64,000 bases of DNA from an uncultured Rikenellaceae bacterium (GTDB lineage: Bacteria > Bacteroidota > Bacteroidia > Bacteroidales > Rikenellaceae). The stretch is taken from the NCBI GenBank assembly GCA_944415565.1, contig CALYBQ010000005.1:42061-106060 (forward strand), read 5' to 3'. Shown here in pieces: positions 17,506 to 26,406 of this stretch; position 1 is the first letter of the stretch, and every line of letters starts with the position of its first letter. A model generated the notes under the pieces. It was not told where the DNA came from, did no database searches, and worked only from the letters and a program-made list of their open reading frames with translations. Position numbers and translations under genes: made by a program.

Positions 17506-19818
17506 TTATTTCTTGGCCTTGGCGTCTTTCTTAGCGATTATCTCACGCGCTTGTTCGAGCGTCAACGCTGCCGGATCGGTACTCTTAGGCACAGGATAGT
17601 TCTTACCCTTGAACGATATGTAAGGACCGTAACGGCCCTGCAACACTTGCATCTCAGGTTCTTCGGCAAATGTCACGATAGGCGTCTTGGCCGCTTTCTG
17701 CTGCTGCTCCTTCTGTGCTATAAGTTCTTGGGCACGCTCCAACGTGATGGTATAAGGATCGTCGGTCTTGGCCAGCGACGTAAACTTGCCTTCGTAACGC
17801 ACATACGGGCCGAATTTACCGATGCCCACGATCACCTCGTTGCCGTCTATCTCTCCCAGAGTACGCGGAAGCGCGAAGAGCTGCAACGCGTCTTCGAGCG
17901 TTATCGAGGCAATCAGCTGCCCTTTCTTCAATGCGGCATAACGAGGTTTCTCGCCCTCAGCCCCCTCTATCTGCACCATCGGTCCGTAACGGCCAATACG
18001 GGCGGTTACCTGCCTTCCGGTTTTCGGATCCACTCCGAGCACCTTCTCCTGATGGTTATACTGCGGAACGCTCTCAAGGGCCTCCTCTACGTGTTTGTGG
18101 AACGGACCATAGAAACGGGCTATCATCTTCTCCCAATCCTGCCTGCCCTCGGCAATCTCGTCGAAGTCCTTTTCGACAGTAGCCGTGAAGTTATAATCCA
18201 TTATGGTCGGGAAATGCTCCTCCAGATAGTCGTTGACCAGCATGCCTATGTCGGTCGGCGACAGCTTGTTCTTCTCGCGACCGGTATTCTCCGTAGCGGT
18301 CTTTTCACCTATTTCGTTCTTTTCGAGCGTCAGCACCGTGTACTCGCGCTTCACCCCGTCCTTATTCTGCTTCACGACATATCCGCGGTTGATAACTGTG
18401 CTGATAGTAGGCGCATAGGTCGAAGGACGGCCTATACCGAGCTCTTCGAGCCTTTTGACGAGCGACGCCTCGCTGTAACGCGGCGGAGCCTGCGTGAAAC
18501 GTTCCGTTCCGGTCACAGAAAGCGGCAACAAATCGTCACCGACCTTCATGGCCGGCAACATCCCGCCGTCGGTCTCTGCTGAATCGTCGTCCGTAGACTC
18601 CGAATACAATTTCAGGAATCCGTCGAAAAGCACCACTTCGCCGATAGCGGTAAAGTGTTCCGCCGCTGTGCTCACTCCGATATTCACCACCGTCTTCTCG
18701 ATTCGGGCGGCTGCCATCTGCGATGCGACCGTGCGTTTCCATATCAGTTCGTAAAGACGTTTCTCGGCGGCTGTTCCATCCACCTGAGTCCTGTTAAGAT
18801 AAGACGGACGTATCGCTTCGTGGGCCTCCTGAGCGCCCTTAGTGCTGGTCTTGAAATTCCTCGGATTGGAATACTGCTCCCCGAACATCTTAGTGATCTC
18901 CTCTTTCGAAGCGGCTATCGCCTGCGCCGAAAGGTTCACAGAGTCGGTACGCATATAGGTGATCCACCCGTTCTCATAAAGCTTCTGGGCCGTAGACATA
19001 GTCTGTGCGACCGACATTCCAAGCTTACGTCCGGCCTCCTGTTGGAGAGTCGATGTCGTGAACGGCGCTGAAGGATTACGCATGGCCGGCTTGCTCTCGT
19101 GCGCCGTTACCGTAAACTGCGCTCCTTTGCACTTCTCAAGGAAAGCATAAGCATCGTCCTTGGTGGCGAAACGCTTGTTGAGTTCGGCCTTGAATATGGT
19201 TTGTTTCGGATCGTCCGTATTGACGAACTGGGCCGTCACCCGAAAATAGGGCGACTGTTCGAACGCAATGATCTCCCTCTCACGCTCCACGAGCAACCTC
19301 ACGGCCACGCTCTGCACCCTACCGGCCGACAACGACGGACGGACCTTGCGCCACAACAGCGGAGAGAGTTCGAAACCTACGAGACGGTCCAAAACCCTGC
19401 GTGCCTGCTGTGCGTCCACGAGCTTCATATCCACCGTCCGGGGCGTCTCGATGGCCGACAATATGGCGTTCTTTGTAATCTCGTGAAACACGATGCGCTT
19501 CGTGCTTTCGACCGGCAGGTCGAGCACTTGCGTCAGATGCCATGCGATGGCCTCCCCTTCGCGGTCCTCATCAGATGCAAGCCACACGGAATCGGCTTTC
19601 GCCGCCGCCTTGGCCAACTCCGAAACCACCTTCTTTTTATCGGCCGAAATCTCGTACATGGGCCTGAACCCGTGTTCTATGTCTATTCCCAAGTCCTTCT
19701 TGGCAAGATCGCGGATATGTCCGTAACTCGATTTGACCACGAAATCCTTACCAAGGAATTTTTCTATCGTTTTCGCTTTCGCCGGTGATTCGACGATCAC
19801 CAAATTATTCTCCTGCAT
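17506..19818 (-). CDS. topA: DNA topoisomerase I
   Basis: Type IA topoisomerase that relaxes negative supercoils through a covalent 5'-phosphotyrosine. The N-terminal Toprim domain (LVIVESPAKA, then DEDREGE at 83-89) is followed by the active-site Tyr288 in GWITYMRTDS. The C-terminal part holds three related repeats (GRYGPMV, GKFGPYV, GRYGPYI) and no cysteine clusters, so the zinc ribbons of E. coli TopA are replaced by cysteine-free repeats. I chose the ATG at 19818 (MQENNL, 770 residues) because it matches family starts and follows a purine-rich stretch; an ATG at 19836 adds six residues. Confidence 0.96.
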   Translation of the reverse strand: MQENNLVIVESPAKAKTIEKFLGKDFVVKSSYGHIRDLAKKDLGIDIEHGFRPMYEISADKKKVVSELAKAAAKADSVWLASDEDREGEAIAWHLTQVLDLPVESTKRIVFHEITKNAILSAIETPRTVDMKLVDAQQARRVLDRLVGFELSPLLWRKVRPSLSAGRVQSVAVRLLVEREREIIAFEQSPYFRVTAQFVNTDDPKQTIFKAELNKRFATKDDAYAFLEKCKGAQFTVTAHESKPAMRNPSAPFTTSTLQQEAGRKLGMSVAQTMSTAQKLYENGWITYMRTDSVNLSAQAIAASKEEITKMFGEQYSNPRNFKTSTKGAQEAHEAIRPSYLNRTQVDGTAAEKRLYELIWKRTVASQMAAARIEKTVVNIGVSTAAEHFTAIGEVVLFDGFLKLYSESTDDDSAETDGGMLPAMKVGDDLLPLSVTGTERFTQAPPRYSEASLVKRLEELGIGRPSTYAPTISTVINRGYVVKQNKDGVKREYTVLTLEKNEIGEKTATENTGREKNKLSPTDIGMLVNDYLEEHFPTIMDYNFTATVEKDFDEIAEGRQDWEKMIARFYGPFHKHVEEALESVPQYNHQEKVLGVDPKTGRQVTARIGRYGPMVQIEGAEGEKPRYAALKKGQLIASITLEDALQLFALPRTLGEIDGNEVIVGIGKFGPYVRYEGKFTSLAKTDDPYTITLERAQELIAQKEQQQKAAKTPIVTFAEEPEMQVLQGRYGPYISFKGKNYPVPKSTDPAALTLEQAREIIAKKDAKAKK

Positions 19819-19839
19819 CCTCTGCCTTCTTTTCAAAAA

Positions 19840-19872
19840 AGAGAAAAACCTAAAGGTACTGGCTTTAGGTTT
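19840..19872 (-). terminator. Intrinsic terminator of the DUF4270 gene
   Basis: Inverted repeat AAACCTAAAG (19846-19855) with CTTTAGGTTT (19863-19872), a 7-nt loop, and a T-rich run on the minus strand. It lies 10 nt beyond the DUF4270 stop and just upstream of topA. Confidence 0.8.
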
Positions 19873-19881
19873 ATTTATGTT

Positions 19882-21432
19882 CTACTTAATGAGCGTATAG
19901 GTTATCTCGAGTCTCATTGGCCGGTCCGGCGTGTTAGCCAGCATCACCTCCCCGAGCTGCGAGAAACCGCTGGCGTTGAACGCCGGCGAGATCCACAACT
20001 GGCTCCTCGTCTTGTCCGGATTCGTTATAATCTGCCTGATATATGTCGAAACGTCCATTTCGTAATACGAGCGGCTGTAATTGAGGTATCCGCCGAACGA
20101 AGACTCAGTAGAATTCATTATCTCGTCCATATACGGATAGTCAGGCATGCTGACAGGCAGGTCGCCCTTGTATTCGAAATAAAGCCCCAACCTTTTCAGC
20201 GCATATTTCAGCTCACTCGGATAGTTCCCAGCCCCATCGTCGGCCAACGGGAGGATAAGTTTCGCACGGTTTATATACAGCGAACTGTACTCTGTCTCGT
20301 CATACGTAAGCAAATCCGTCAACTTCTGCTTAAAATCGGCATCGAAATTTATGTAAGCGGCAGCACCGGCCATATCCTGCACGTATACCGTCTCCTCTAC
20401 CGGTACACCTTCCAACGAAGGCATCTTGCCGCCCTCTCCCGGCTCTTCCGCAACCTGATACTTCAGGAAATCGGCAGGATCTATTCCGTTCGTAGCTGTA
20501 CTGTAATCGTGATCTATCAACAGAATCGAAAGGTTCGACAACTTATAGTACGATGCAGCCTTATCGTCGAAATAGAACTTGGTCTCCAAAACCTCTGCGT
20601 CCTCCCCTTCTCCGGTATGGGTATATATCGAAAGATACGACAGGTCGGTCATGGTATAGCTGTCCGCCATGATACCTTCGTATATGGCGTTACCTTCCGG
20701 ATCGCCCGGAGCCACATAATTCTCGATATAGAAACCGGGGACGGCTTGATGGAAAAGCCCCTCGCCCTTATCTTCGTCCTCCCAAACCTCCTTTGGCAGG
20801 TCCACTATTTTCTGCAAATAAGCCTCGGCACGTTCGTTAAGGGCCACTGTTTCCGGATCGGCGGTCTCACCGTCCGCAACTATTGGCCATATCTTCTTAG
20901 GTCTCGAACCTGTGATCTCTTTCTCGAATTTGAACCGGAACACAGGCTCCGCCTCAACGTTGTACGACACATCGTAATTCGGATAATACACCTGCTCGAA
21001 CGTCATGGTATCCTTGAGCGGATATATGTTGAAATTCTGCGGGATACGCGTATCTCCAGATATATTGTTTATATAGAGCACTATATAAGCCGAATCCAGC
21101 ACAGCTCCCTCGCCGAAATAGTGTTCGCCTCTATGCTTGACCGATTCCAACGGCATGAACTGATAGACGCTCCGGACCGTAGTAGTCCCGAAATCAGTCT
21201 TCATGCTGCCGAAAGCCATCCTACGCAAGTGGCTCGTAGGCAGAGAGTCGGAAAAAGCGGAGTATGATTTGATGCCGTCAATTGTTTTCGTCTGGATCAC
21301 CATCTTCTGGTCGTCCGGCACGAGGTCCAAACCGATAGTGTCGTCCACGTCCGTACATCCGCCCAAAAACAATCCGCCCGCCGCTGCCAGCAACGATGCC
21401 GCGATGAAAGACGCCCTAAAATAACCCTTCAT
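19882..21432 (-). CDS. DUF4270 family lipoprotein
   Basis: Predicted outer-membrane or periplasmic lipoprotein found in Bacteroidota, function unknown. The signal peptide ends in a lipobox LGGC with Cys26. The mature part starts with IGLDLVPDDQ and IQTKTIDGIKSYS, and ends with MRLEITYTLIK, features I associate with DUF4270. The rest is beta-rich, with many Tyr/Asp residues. The 516 residues fit the family. The start overlaps the end of the glycosyltransferase gene by 17 bp, so the two are surely one transcript; this pairing recurs in Bacteroidota. Confidence 0.85.
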   Translation of the reverse strand: MKGYFRASFIAASLLAAAGGLFLGGCTDVDDTIGLDLVPDDQKMVIQTKTIDGIKSYSAFSDSLPTSHLRRMAFGSMKTDFGTTTVRSVYQFMPLESVKHRGEHYFGEGAVLDSAYIVLYINNISGDTRIPQNFNIYPLKDTMTFEQVYYPNYDVSYNVEAEPVFRFKFEKEITGSRPKKIWPIVADGETADPETVALNERAEAYLQKIVDLPKEVWEDEDKGEGLFHQAVPGFYIENYVAPGDPEGNAIYEGIMADSYTMTDLSYLSIYTHTGEGEDAEVLETKFYFDDKAASYYKLSNLSILLIDHDYSTATNGIDPADFLKYQVAEEPGEGGKMPSLEGVPVEETVYVQDMAGAAAYINFDADFKQKLTDLLTYDETEYSSLYINRAKLILPLADDGAGNYPSELKYALKRLGLYFEYKGDLPVSMPDYPYMDEIMNSTESSFGGYLNYSRSYYEMDVSTYIRQIITNPDKTRSQLWISPAFNASGFSQLGEVMLANTPDRPMRLEITYTLIK

Positions 21433-22225
21433 AGAATTTCTGATAATTGTCCAAATAATCGTTCGTCGATTTGTCCTGATACCACAAAGCCGGTTTGCCC
21501 GACCGCTTCACATATTCAGCCAATTCGGCATTGGGATTCTCAGTATCCAAAACGACACCGTCGGCTTCGTTTATAACGAGCTTCATCAGGTTTTCGTATG
21601 AAGGCTCAGAAAGAATTTGCAGTTTATCCATATCGACGCCCTCGCTCGCTATCTTCGATGCGAAATCGGGACTCAATATCCCCGGGAAACCGTCCTCATA
21701 GAGCGAGACTACGATCTTGACGTCGGAAAAAAGCGGATCGTCGTTCATTATCCACTTGAGATATATCGGAACGATAGCGGAGAACCATCCGTGGCAATGC
21801 ACTACCGTAGGCTCCCAACGCAGTTTTTTCACCGTTTCGAGCACTCCGCGTGCGAAAAATATGGCACGCTCGTCGTTGTCGTCGAAGTGTTTGCCTGCGG
21901 CATCGGTAAGTATCGCCTTGCGGCTGAAATAGTCCTCGTTGTCGATGAAATATATCTGCACCCTTGCGGATGGAATGGAAGCGACTTTTATAATGAGCTG
22001 ATGGTCGTTGTCGTCGATTATAAGGTTCATGCCGGAGAGCCTGATAACCTCGTGCAACTGGTTACGGCGCTCGTTGATGCACCCGTAACGCGGCATGAAT
22101 GTGCGGATTTCGTTACCCTTTTCCTGCATTGCCTGCGATAGAGTGCGGCACAACAGCGACATTTTAGTTTCCGGAACGTATGGAGTTATCTCCTCACAAA
22201 CGTACAGTATTTTGCACTTACCCAT
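21416..22225 (-). CDS. Starch/glycogen synthase catalytic-domain protein (GT5 N-terminal half only)
   Basis: The product resembles the N-terminal GT5 domain of glycogen/starch synthase: MGKCKILYVCEEITPY at the start, VVHCHGWFSAIVP around residues 140-152 (the WHDW-like region), and a DNEDYFSRK stretch. It is only 269 residues, whereas full synthases are about 480-550 and carry a second GT1 domain that binds ADP-glucose. The KxGGL-type loop near the N-terminus is not visible, only PYVPETKMS. Activity as a synthase is therefore doubtful. It leads a two-gene operon with the DUF4270 lipoprotein. Confidence 0.8.
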   Translation of the reverse strand: MGKCKILYVCEEITPYVPETKMSLLCRTLSQAMQEKGNEIRTFMPRYGCINERRNQLHEVIRLSGMNLIIDDNDHQLIIKVASIPSARVQIYFIDNEDYFSRKAILTDAAGKHFDDNDERAIFFARGVLETVKKLRWEPTVVHCHGWFSAIVPIYLKWIMNDDPLFSDVKIVVSLYEDGFPGILSPDFASKIASEGVDMDKLQILSEPSYENLMKLVINEADGVVLDTENPNAELAEYVKRSGKPALWYQDKSTNDYLDNYQKFYEGLF

Positions 22226-22261
22226 GCTTAGATCGAACCTGTTTATGTATCTGATAGTCTA

Positions 22262-22294
22262 CAAAGGTACTAAGAAAATGCGAGAAAGCCCAAA
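22262..22294 (-). promoter_or_regulatory. Predicted promoter of the GT5-DUF4270 operon
   Basis: Minus strand TTTTG (ending at 22291), a 21-nt spacer, and TACCTTTG (22269-22262) match the Bacteroidota consensus. The start codon is 36 nt beyond the -7 element. Confidence 0.65.
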
Positions 22295-22443
22295 ATCATA
22301 TGTAAAATTATATGGAGTAGGTTTTTAGGGCTACGAAAAACCCGTGCATCCGGCAATTATATTGCCACAGGAAATCTCCGTTGACAACCATGTTTAAGAT
22401 GCACGCAATGCCGCAGCAACTCGCCGAAACAACCATTACCGAC

Positions 22444-22471
22444 AAAAAAAGGGAAGAACATAGTTCTTCCC
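22444..22471 (-). terminator. Intrinsic terminator after queA
   Basis: GGGAAGAAC (22451-22459), a 3-nt loop and GTTCTTCCC (22463-22471), followed on the minus strand by seven T. It ends the ftsX-to-queA operon. Confidence 0.9.
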
Positions 22472-22495
22472 TGATATAGTATGAAATGTATACCG

Positions 22496-23545
22496 TTACA
22501 GTATCAGCATAGCATCGCCGTAAGTTCCGAAACGGTAGCCTTCCTGCTTTGCGACCTTATAAGCGTTCATAACCATGTCGTACCCGCCGAACGCGGCCAC
22601 CATCATCAGGTGTGTAGAGTAAGGCAGATGAAAGTTGCTTATCATCGAATCAGCCACGCTGAATTCGTAAGGATGGAAAATAAACTTATTCGTCCAACCT
22701 TCATACGGTTTCAACAACCCTTCGGTCGTGACCGAGCTTTCAATGGTCCGCATCACCGTAGTACCAACGGCACATATCCTGCGACCGTCCGCCTTGGCCT
22801 TGTTCACCGTATCGGCACAGCAATCCTGTATGAAAATCTGCTCCGAATCCATCTTGTGCTTCGTGAGGTCCTCTACGTCAACGGTGCGGAAATTTCCCAA
22901 CCCGACATGCAGGGTCACGAACGCCTGATGTACGCCTTTGATCTCGAGACGCTTCATCACATGCTTGCTGAAGTGAAGCCCGGCAACCGGTGCAGCAACC
23001 GCACCCTCGTGCTTCGCGTATATGGTCTGGTAACGCTCCTCGTCAATAGGTTCCACCTTCTCACGCACCCATTTCGGCAGCGGAGTTTCTCCGAGACGGA
23101 ACAGGGCCGCCTTGAACTCGTCATGATCGCCGTCGAACAAGAACCTCAACGTGCGGCCGCGCGAAGTCGTATTGTCGATAACCTCGGCTACCAAAAGGTC
23201 GTCGTCACCGAAATACAATTTGTTTCCTATACGGATCTTACGTGCAGGATCTACGAGAACGTCCCACAGCCTCAGTTCGCGGTTTAGCTCGCGGAGCAGG
23301 AATATCTCGATCTCGGCGCCGGTCTTCTCCTTATTGCCGTAGAGACGGGCGGGGAAGACCTTCGTGTCGTTGAAAATGAGCACGTCGTTCTCGTCGAAAT
23401 AGCTGACAACGTCCTTGAACACTTTGTGCTCTATCTCGCCCGTATCCTTGTGCAGTACCATAAGGCGCGACTCGTCGCGGTTATCGGCCGGATACTTGGC
23501 CAACATGCTCGGTGTAAAATCGTAGTTGTAATGTGATAATTTCAT
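22496..23545 (-). CDS. queA: tRNA S-adenosylmethionine ribosyltransferase-isomerase QueA
   Basis: Transfers and isomerises the ribosyl moiety of SAM onto preQ1-tRNA, giving epoxyqueuosine at position 34 of His, Asn, Asp and Tyr tRNAs. The start FDFTP-like [14 protein letters not shown], then [24 protein letters not shown], and the conserved [13 protein letters not shown] and [10 protein letters not shown] motifs are all visible. The 349 residues are normal. It is the last gene of the minus operon ftsX-DUF3098-uppP-truB-queA, with 163 bp before it and a strong terminator after it. Confidence 0.97.
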   Translation of the reverse strand: MKLSHYNYDFTPSMLAKYPADNRDESRLMVLHKDTGEIEHKVFKDVVSYFDENDVLIFNDTKVFPARLYGNKEKTGAEIEIFLLRELNRELRLWDVLVDPARKIRIGNKLYFGDDDLLVAEVIDNTTSRGRTLRFLFDGDHDEFKAALFRLGETPLPKWVREKVEPIDEERYQTIYAKHEGAVAAPVAGLHFSKHVMKRLEIKGVHQAFVTLHVGLGNFRTVDVEDLTKHKMDSEQIFIQDCCADTVNKAKADGRRICAVGTTVMRTIESSVTTEGLLKPYEGWTNKFIFHPYEFSVADSMISNFHLPYSTHLMMVAAFGGYDMVMNAYKVAKQEGYRFGTYGDAMLIL

Positions 23546-23708
23546 GTATGCCTGAAGGATATTTATTTTCCTAACAAAAACCGAAAACGCGAAAGCGCAA
23601 TCTTATATTATACGTACAAATTCGCATTTTGTTTCAATCGGACCAAAATTAACATCGAGCGGAACGCCGCAAGCGCACGGACATACTGCCTGATACACCA
23701 CCAAAACG

Positions 23709-24452
23709 TCACTCGCTCTTCGCCAGCGCCATCTCGCGCAATGCGGCCAGACTGTCCGCCACCTCTTCCATCGACATTCCTTCATCGGCCGTAAAACCGC
23801 CGCTGCGCGTACGCCTGAGCGACGACAGATAGCCGCCGCTATCCAACGCCTCGCCCAACTCCCTCGCGATAGAACGTATGTAAGTGCCCTTACTGCAACG
23901 AATACGCAGCCTTATGCGCGGCAGGTCGAACTCCAACAGCTCCATCTCGTAGATGTTGACGAGCGCCTGACGCAACTCCACCTCCGTGCCTTCGCGAGCG
24001 TATTCGTAAGCCCTCTGCCCCTCTATCTTTTTGGCCGAATACAACGGCGGCGTCTGCAATCTTTCACCGGACAACTCCACCAAAGCCTTTTCGACCATTT
24101 CGCGGGTGATATGTTCGAACGGATATGTTTTGTCCACCTCGTGCTCCATGTCGTGGCTCGGAGTAGAGGCTCCGAGAATTATATCCGTAACGTACTCTTT
24201 CTCTTGCGCCTGCAACTCGTCTACTCGTTTCGTTGCTTTCCCAACGCACACCAACAACACTCCCGATGCCAATGGATCGAGGGTCCCGGCATGTCCCACC
24301 TTGATTTTGCGGTAACCGCTTTTCTGGAGCCCGAAACGTATCTTACGCACGACATCTGTCGAGGTCCACCCCAACGGTTTATCTATATTGATGACATAGC
24401 CTTCGGCGAGATTCGTATCGGCCGGGATCGTTTTTTTCGCCATCCTAAACAA
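23709..24452 (-). CDS. truB: tRNA pseudouridine(55) synthase TruB
   Basis: Makes pseudouridine 55 in the T loop of elongator tRNAs. The catalytic Asp59 lies in the motif HAGTLDPLASG, and the later YSAKKIEGQRAYEYAREG and SKGTYIRSIARELG segments are standard. ATG at 24452 overlaps uppP by 8 bp; an ATG three codons later (MAKKTI, 24443) would remove the overlap and is equally possible. The 247 residues resemble the short TruB form without a long PUA extension. Confidence 0.96.
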   Translation of the reverse strand: MFRMAKKTIPADTNLAEGYVINIDKPLGWTSTDVVRKIRFGLQKSGYRKIKVGHAGTLDPLASGVLLVCVGKATKRVDELQAQEKEYVTDIILGASTPSHDMEHEVDKTYPFEHITREMVEKALVELSGERLQTPPLYSAKKIEGQRAYEYAREGTEVELRQALVNIYEMELLEFDLPRIRLRIRCSKGTYIRSIARELGEALDSGGYLSSLRRTRSGGFTADEGMSMEEVADSLAALREMALAKSE

Positions 24453-25227
24453 AACTCATTATGACAGCCGTAACACCGACGACAACGCAATACACGGCAA
24501 ACCACACGAGTTTACCCCGGTTCACCAGTTTTATCATCCAGCGGCATGCGAAAGTCCCGGTAACGAATGCGGCTATGAACCCTGCGAGCAAAATCCCGCC
24601 GGGCATCGACTCGCCTGCCGGCATTTTAACCAATTCGAGCAGGTTGGCCCCCAACACCGGCACGAGCACCATCAGGAATGAGAATTTGGACACCTCCTCG
24701 CGCTTAACGCCGAGCATCAATCCGGTGGATATAGTTGACCCGGAACGTGACAGTCCCGGCATCACCGCAAGTGCCTGAGCCAGCCCTATTATGAACGCGC
24801 TCTTTGGCGTAACGGGCTTGGTCCGTGGTTTGGCATAGTGTGCGAATGTAAGCAAGGCCGCCGTAACTATGAGCATAGCTCCGACAAGGCGGATATTACT
24901 GGTGAACAAAGCCTCCACCTGATCGCCGAACACCAGCCCCACGAACCCTATCGGAACCATTGATATGACGAGATTCAATATAAACACCGTCTCGTCGTTC
25001 ATCTTGAATTTGAAAAGTCCTTTGAAAAGCCTGAGCAGCTCACGAGCGAATACGACTATCGTACTCAGAACGGTGGCCGCATGGACCGCTATGGTAAACT
25101 GCATATTGTTCGGCTCTTCTATGCCGAACAGATAATTGGCCAGTTCGAGGTGACCGCTGCTGCTGACAGGCAAAAACTCGGTAAGGCCCTGAATCATCCC
25201 CAGGACGATAGCTTCCAGAATCGACAT
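24445..25227 (-). CDS. uppP: Undecaprenyl-diphosphatase UppP (BacA)
   Basis: Integral membrane phosphatase that recycles undecaprenyl diphosphate to the monophosphate lipid carrier used by MraY; it can confer bacitracin tolerance. The first motif ...GLTEFLPVSSSGHL (residues 14-27) and the second motif PGLSRSGSTI (about 155-165) hold the known catalytic residues. Multiple transmembrane helices are evident. It sits 3 bp after DUF3098 and overlaps truB. Confidence 0.97.
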   Translation of the reverse strand: MSILEAIVLGMIQGLTEFLPVSSSGHLELANYLFGIEEPNNMQFTIAVHAATVLSTIVVFARELLRLFKGLFKFKMNDETVFILNLVISMVPIGFVGLVFGDQVEALFTSNIRLVGAMLIVTAALLTFAHYAKPRTKPVTPKSAFIIGLAQALAVMPGLSRSGSTISTGLMLGVKREEVSKFSFLMVLVPVLGANLLELVKMPAGESMPGGILLAGFIAAFVTGTFACRWMIKLVNRGKLVWFAVYCVVVGVTAVIMSFV

Positions 25228-25230
25228 CTC

Positions 25231-25518
25231 CTACTCCCCCTTCGATTTGCCTTGTTTACCCTTACTCATTATGCCGTAACCGACGAACGCAAAACCACCC
25301 AACACGAGTATCGTAGAGAGGGTGATCCGGCGAAAGCTGAACATATCGTAATTGAACTCCGTCGCGGTAGAACTCCCGCCGCCGGTCATCATTACGAATC
25401 CCAGCACTATGACAGCGAAACCTATGAGCATAAGCTTATAATTACGCATGCTGAGAGCCATCTTGGCGTCGGACGCATCGTTCTTCTCTACTGGTTTTGC
25501 AGTTTTTTTCAAAGCCAT
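25231..25518 (-). CDS. DUF3098 family small membrane protein
   Basis: A 95-residue protein of unknown function, conserved in Bacteroidota between ftsX and uppP. It has a charged N-terminus, two transmembrane helices at about 27-47 and 65-85, a short polar hairpin between them (FNYDMFSFRRITLS), and a Lys-rich C-terminus. Spacing is 12 bp from ftsX and 3 bp from uppP, so it is part of this operon. A link with FtsX or UppP is suggested only by the conserved order. Confidence 0.88.
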   Translation of the reverse strand: MALKKTAKPVEKNDASDAKMALSMRNYKLMLIGFAVIVLGFVMMTGGGSSTATEFNYDMFSFRRITLSTILVLGGFAFVGYGIMSKGKQGKSKGE

Positions 25519-25530
25519 CTTTATATTGTT

Positions 25531-26406
25531 TTAGTACATATGAATCTTATTCGTCCGCATCTTCACGAATTTATTGACAGCGAACGCGGTGAACAACAAC
25601 GATATAAGTACACCCAACACCAACATTCCCGCCGATATGTAGATCAACTCCATATTGTTCGCTCCGAACCTTATCTCCGGAAGGCCTTCGTGCAATCCCC
25701 ACACCAGCGCCCCGAACATCAGGATCGCTATCACGGCGGCATAAACGCCCTGAAGCACGGCACTCCCGAGGAAAGGCTTCATAATAAAGCCCTTCGTAGC
25801 CCCTACGAGCTTCATCGTACTGATTATATAGCGTTTCGAGTATATCGACACCCGAATCGTATTATTAAGCAGGATCAGCGATATGAATAATAACGCAACA
25901 CCGAACAATAATAGTATCAGGTTGAACTTATTAATGTTAGCCCCTATCTGCTCGATCACGTTACGCTGATATACCACCTCCGAGACCTCGTCCCATCCGG
26001 CAACCGTAGCCTCGAATGCGGGAAGCGATTCGTCATCGGCCCCGTAAGCGCTGAAATGCACCTCGTAGGAATCGGGCAACGGATTGAAATCGAGGAACTC
26101 CTGAGGATCGTTGCCTGAGAACTCCTTGAACTCCTTGACCGCATCGTCTTTCGAGACGAACAACACGTCGCGGACACCCTCCATACCTTTGAGCTTTTCG
26201 CCAACGGCCTGCCGGGCATTTTCGTCCGTACCGTCTTTCAGCATCACGTAGACCGCAATACTCTCCTTCATGCGGTCGGTAGCCCCCAGAGCACTGAGTA
26301 TCAGATAGCCAACAGAACCCAACAGAAACAACACCAGCGATATGCTAACGGTCGAAATAATGTATGAATTGCGGACTTTCCGCTTAAGCTTTTTGTTCTC
26401 GTACAT
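25531..26406 (-). CDS. ftsX: Cell division ABC-transporter-like permease FtsX
   Basis: The membrane partner of FtsE; the FtsEX complex activates peptidoglycan hydrolases at the septum. There is an N-terminal transmembrane helix (about 14-37), an extracytoplasmic domain (about 40-160) and three C-terminal helices, the FtsX plan. YIISTMKLVGATKGFIMKPF fits the cytoplasmic coupling region before the third helix. No ftsE is nearby. The start overlaps the end of the YfhO-family gene by 23 bp; 291 residues is typical. Confidence 0.94.
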   Translation of the reverse strand: MYENKKLKRKVRNSYIISTVSISLVLFLLGSVGYLILSALGATDRMKESIAVYVMLKDGTDENARQAVGEKLKGMEGVRDVLFVSKDDAVKEFKEFSGNDPQEFLDFNPLPDSYEVHFSAYGADDESLPAFEATVAGWDEVSEVVYQRNVIEQIGANINKFNLILLLFGVALLFISLILLNNTIRVSIYSKRYIISTMKLVGATKGFIMKPFLGSAVLQGVYAAVIAILMFGALVWGLHEGLPEIRFGANNMELIYISAGMLVLGVLISLLFTAFAVNKFVKMRTNKIHMY

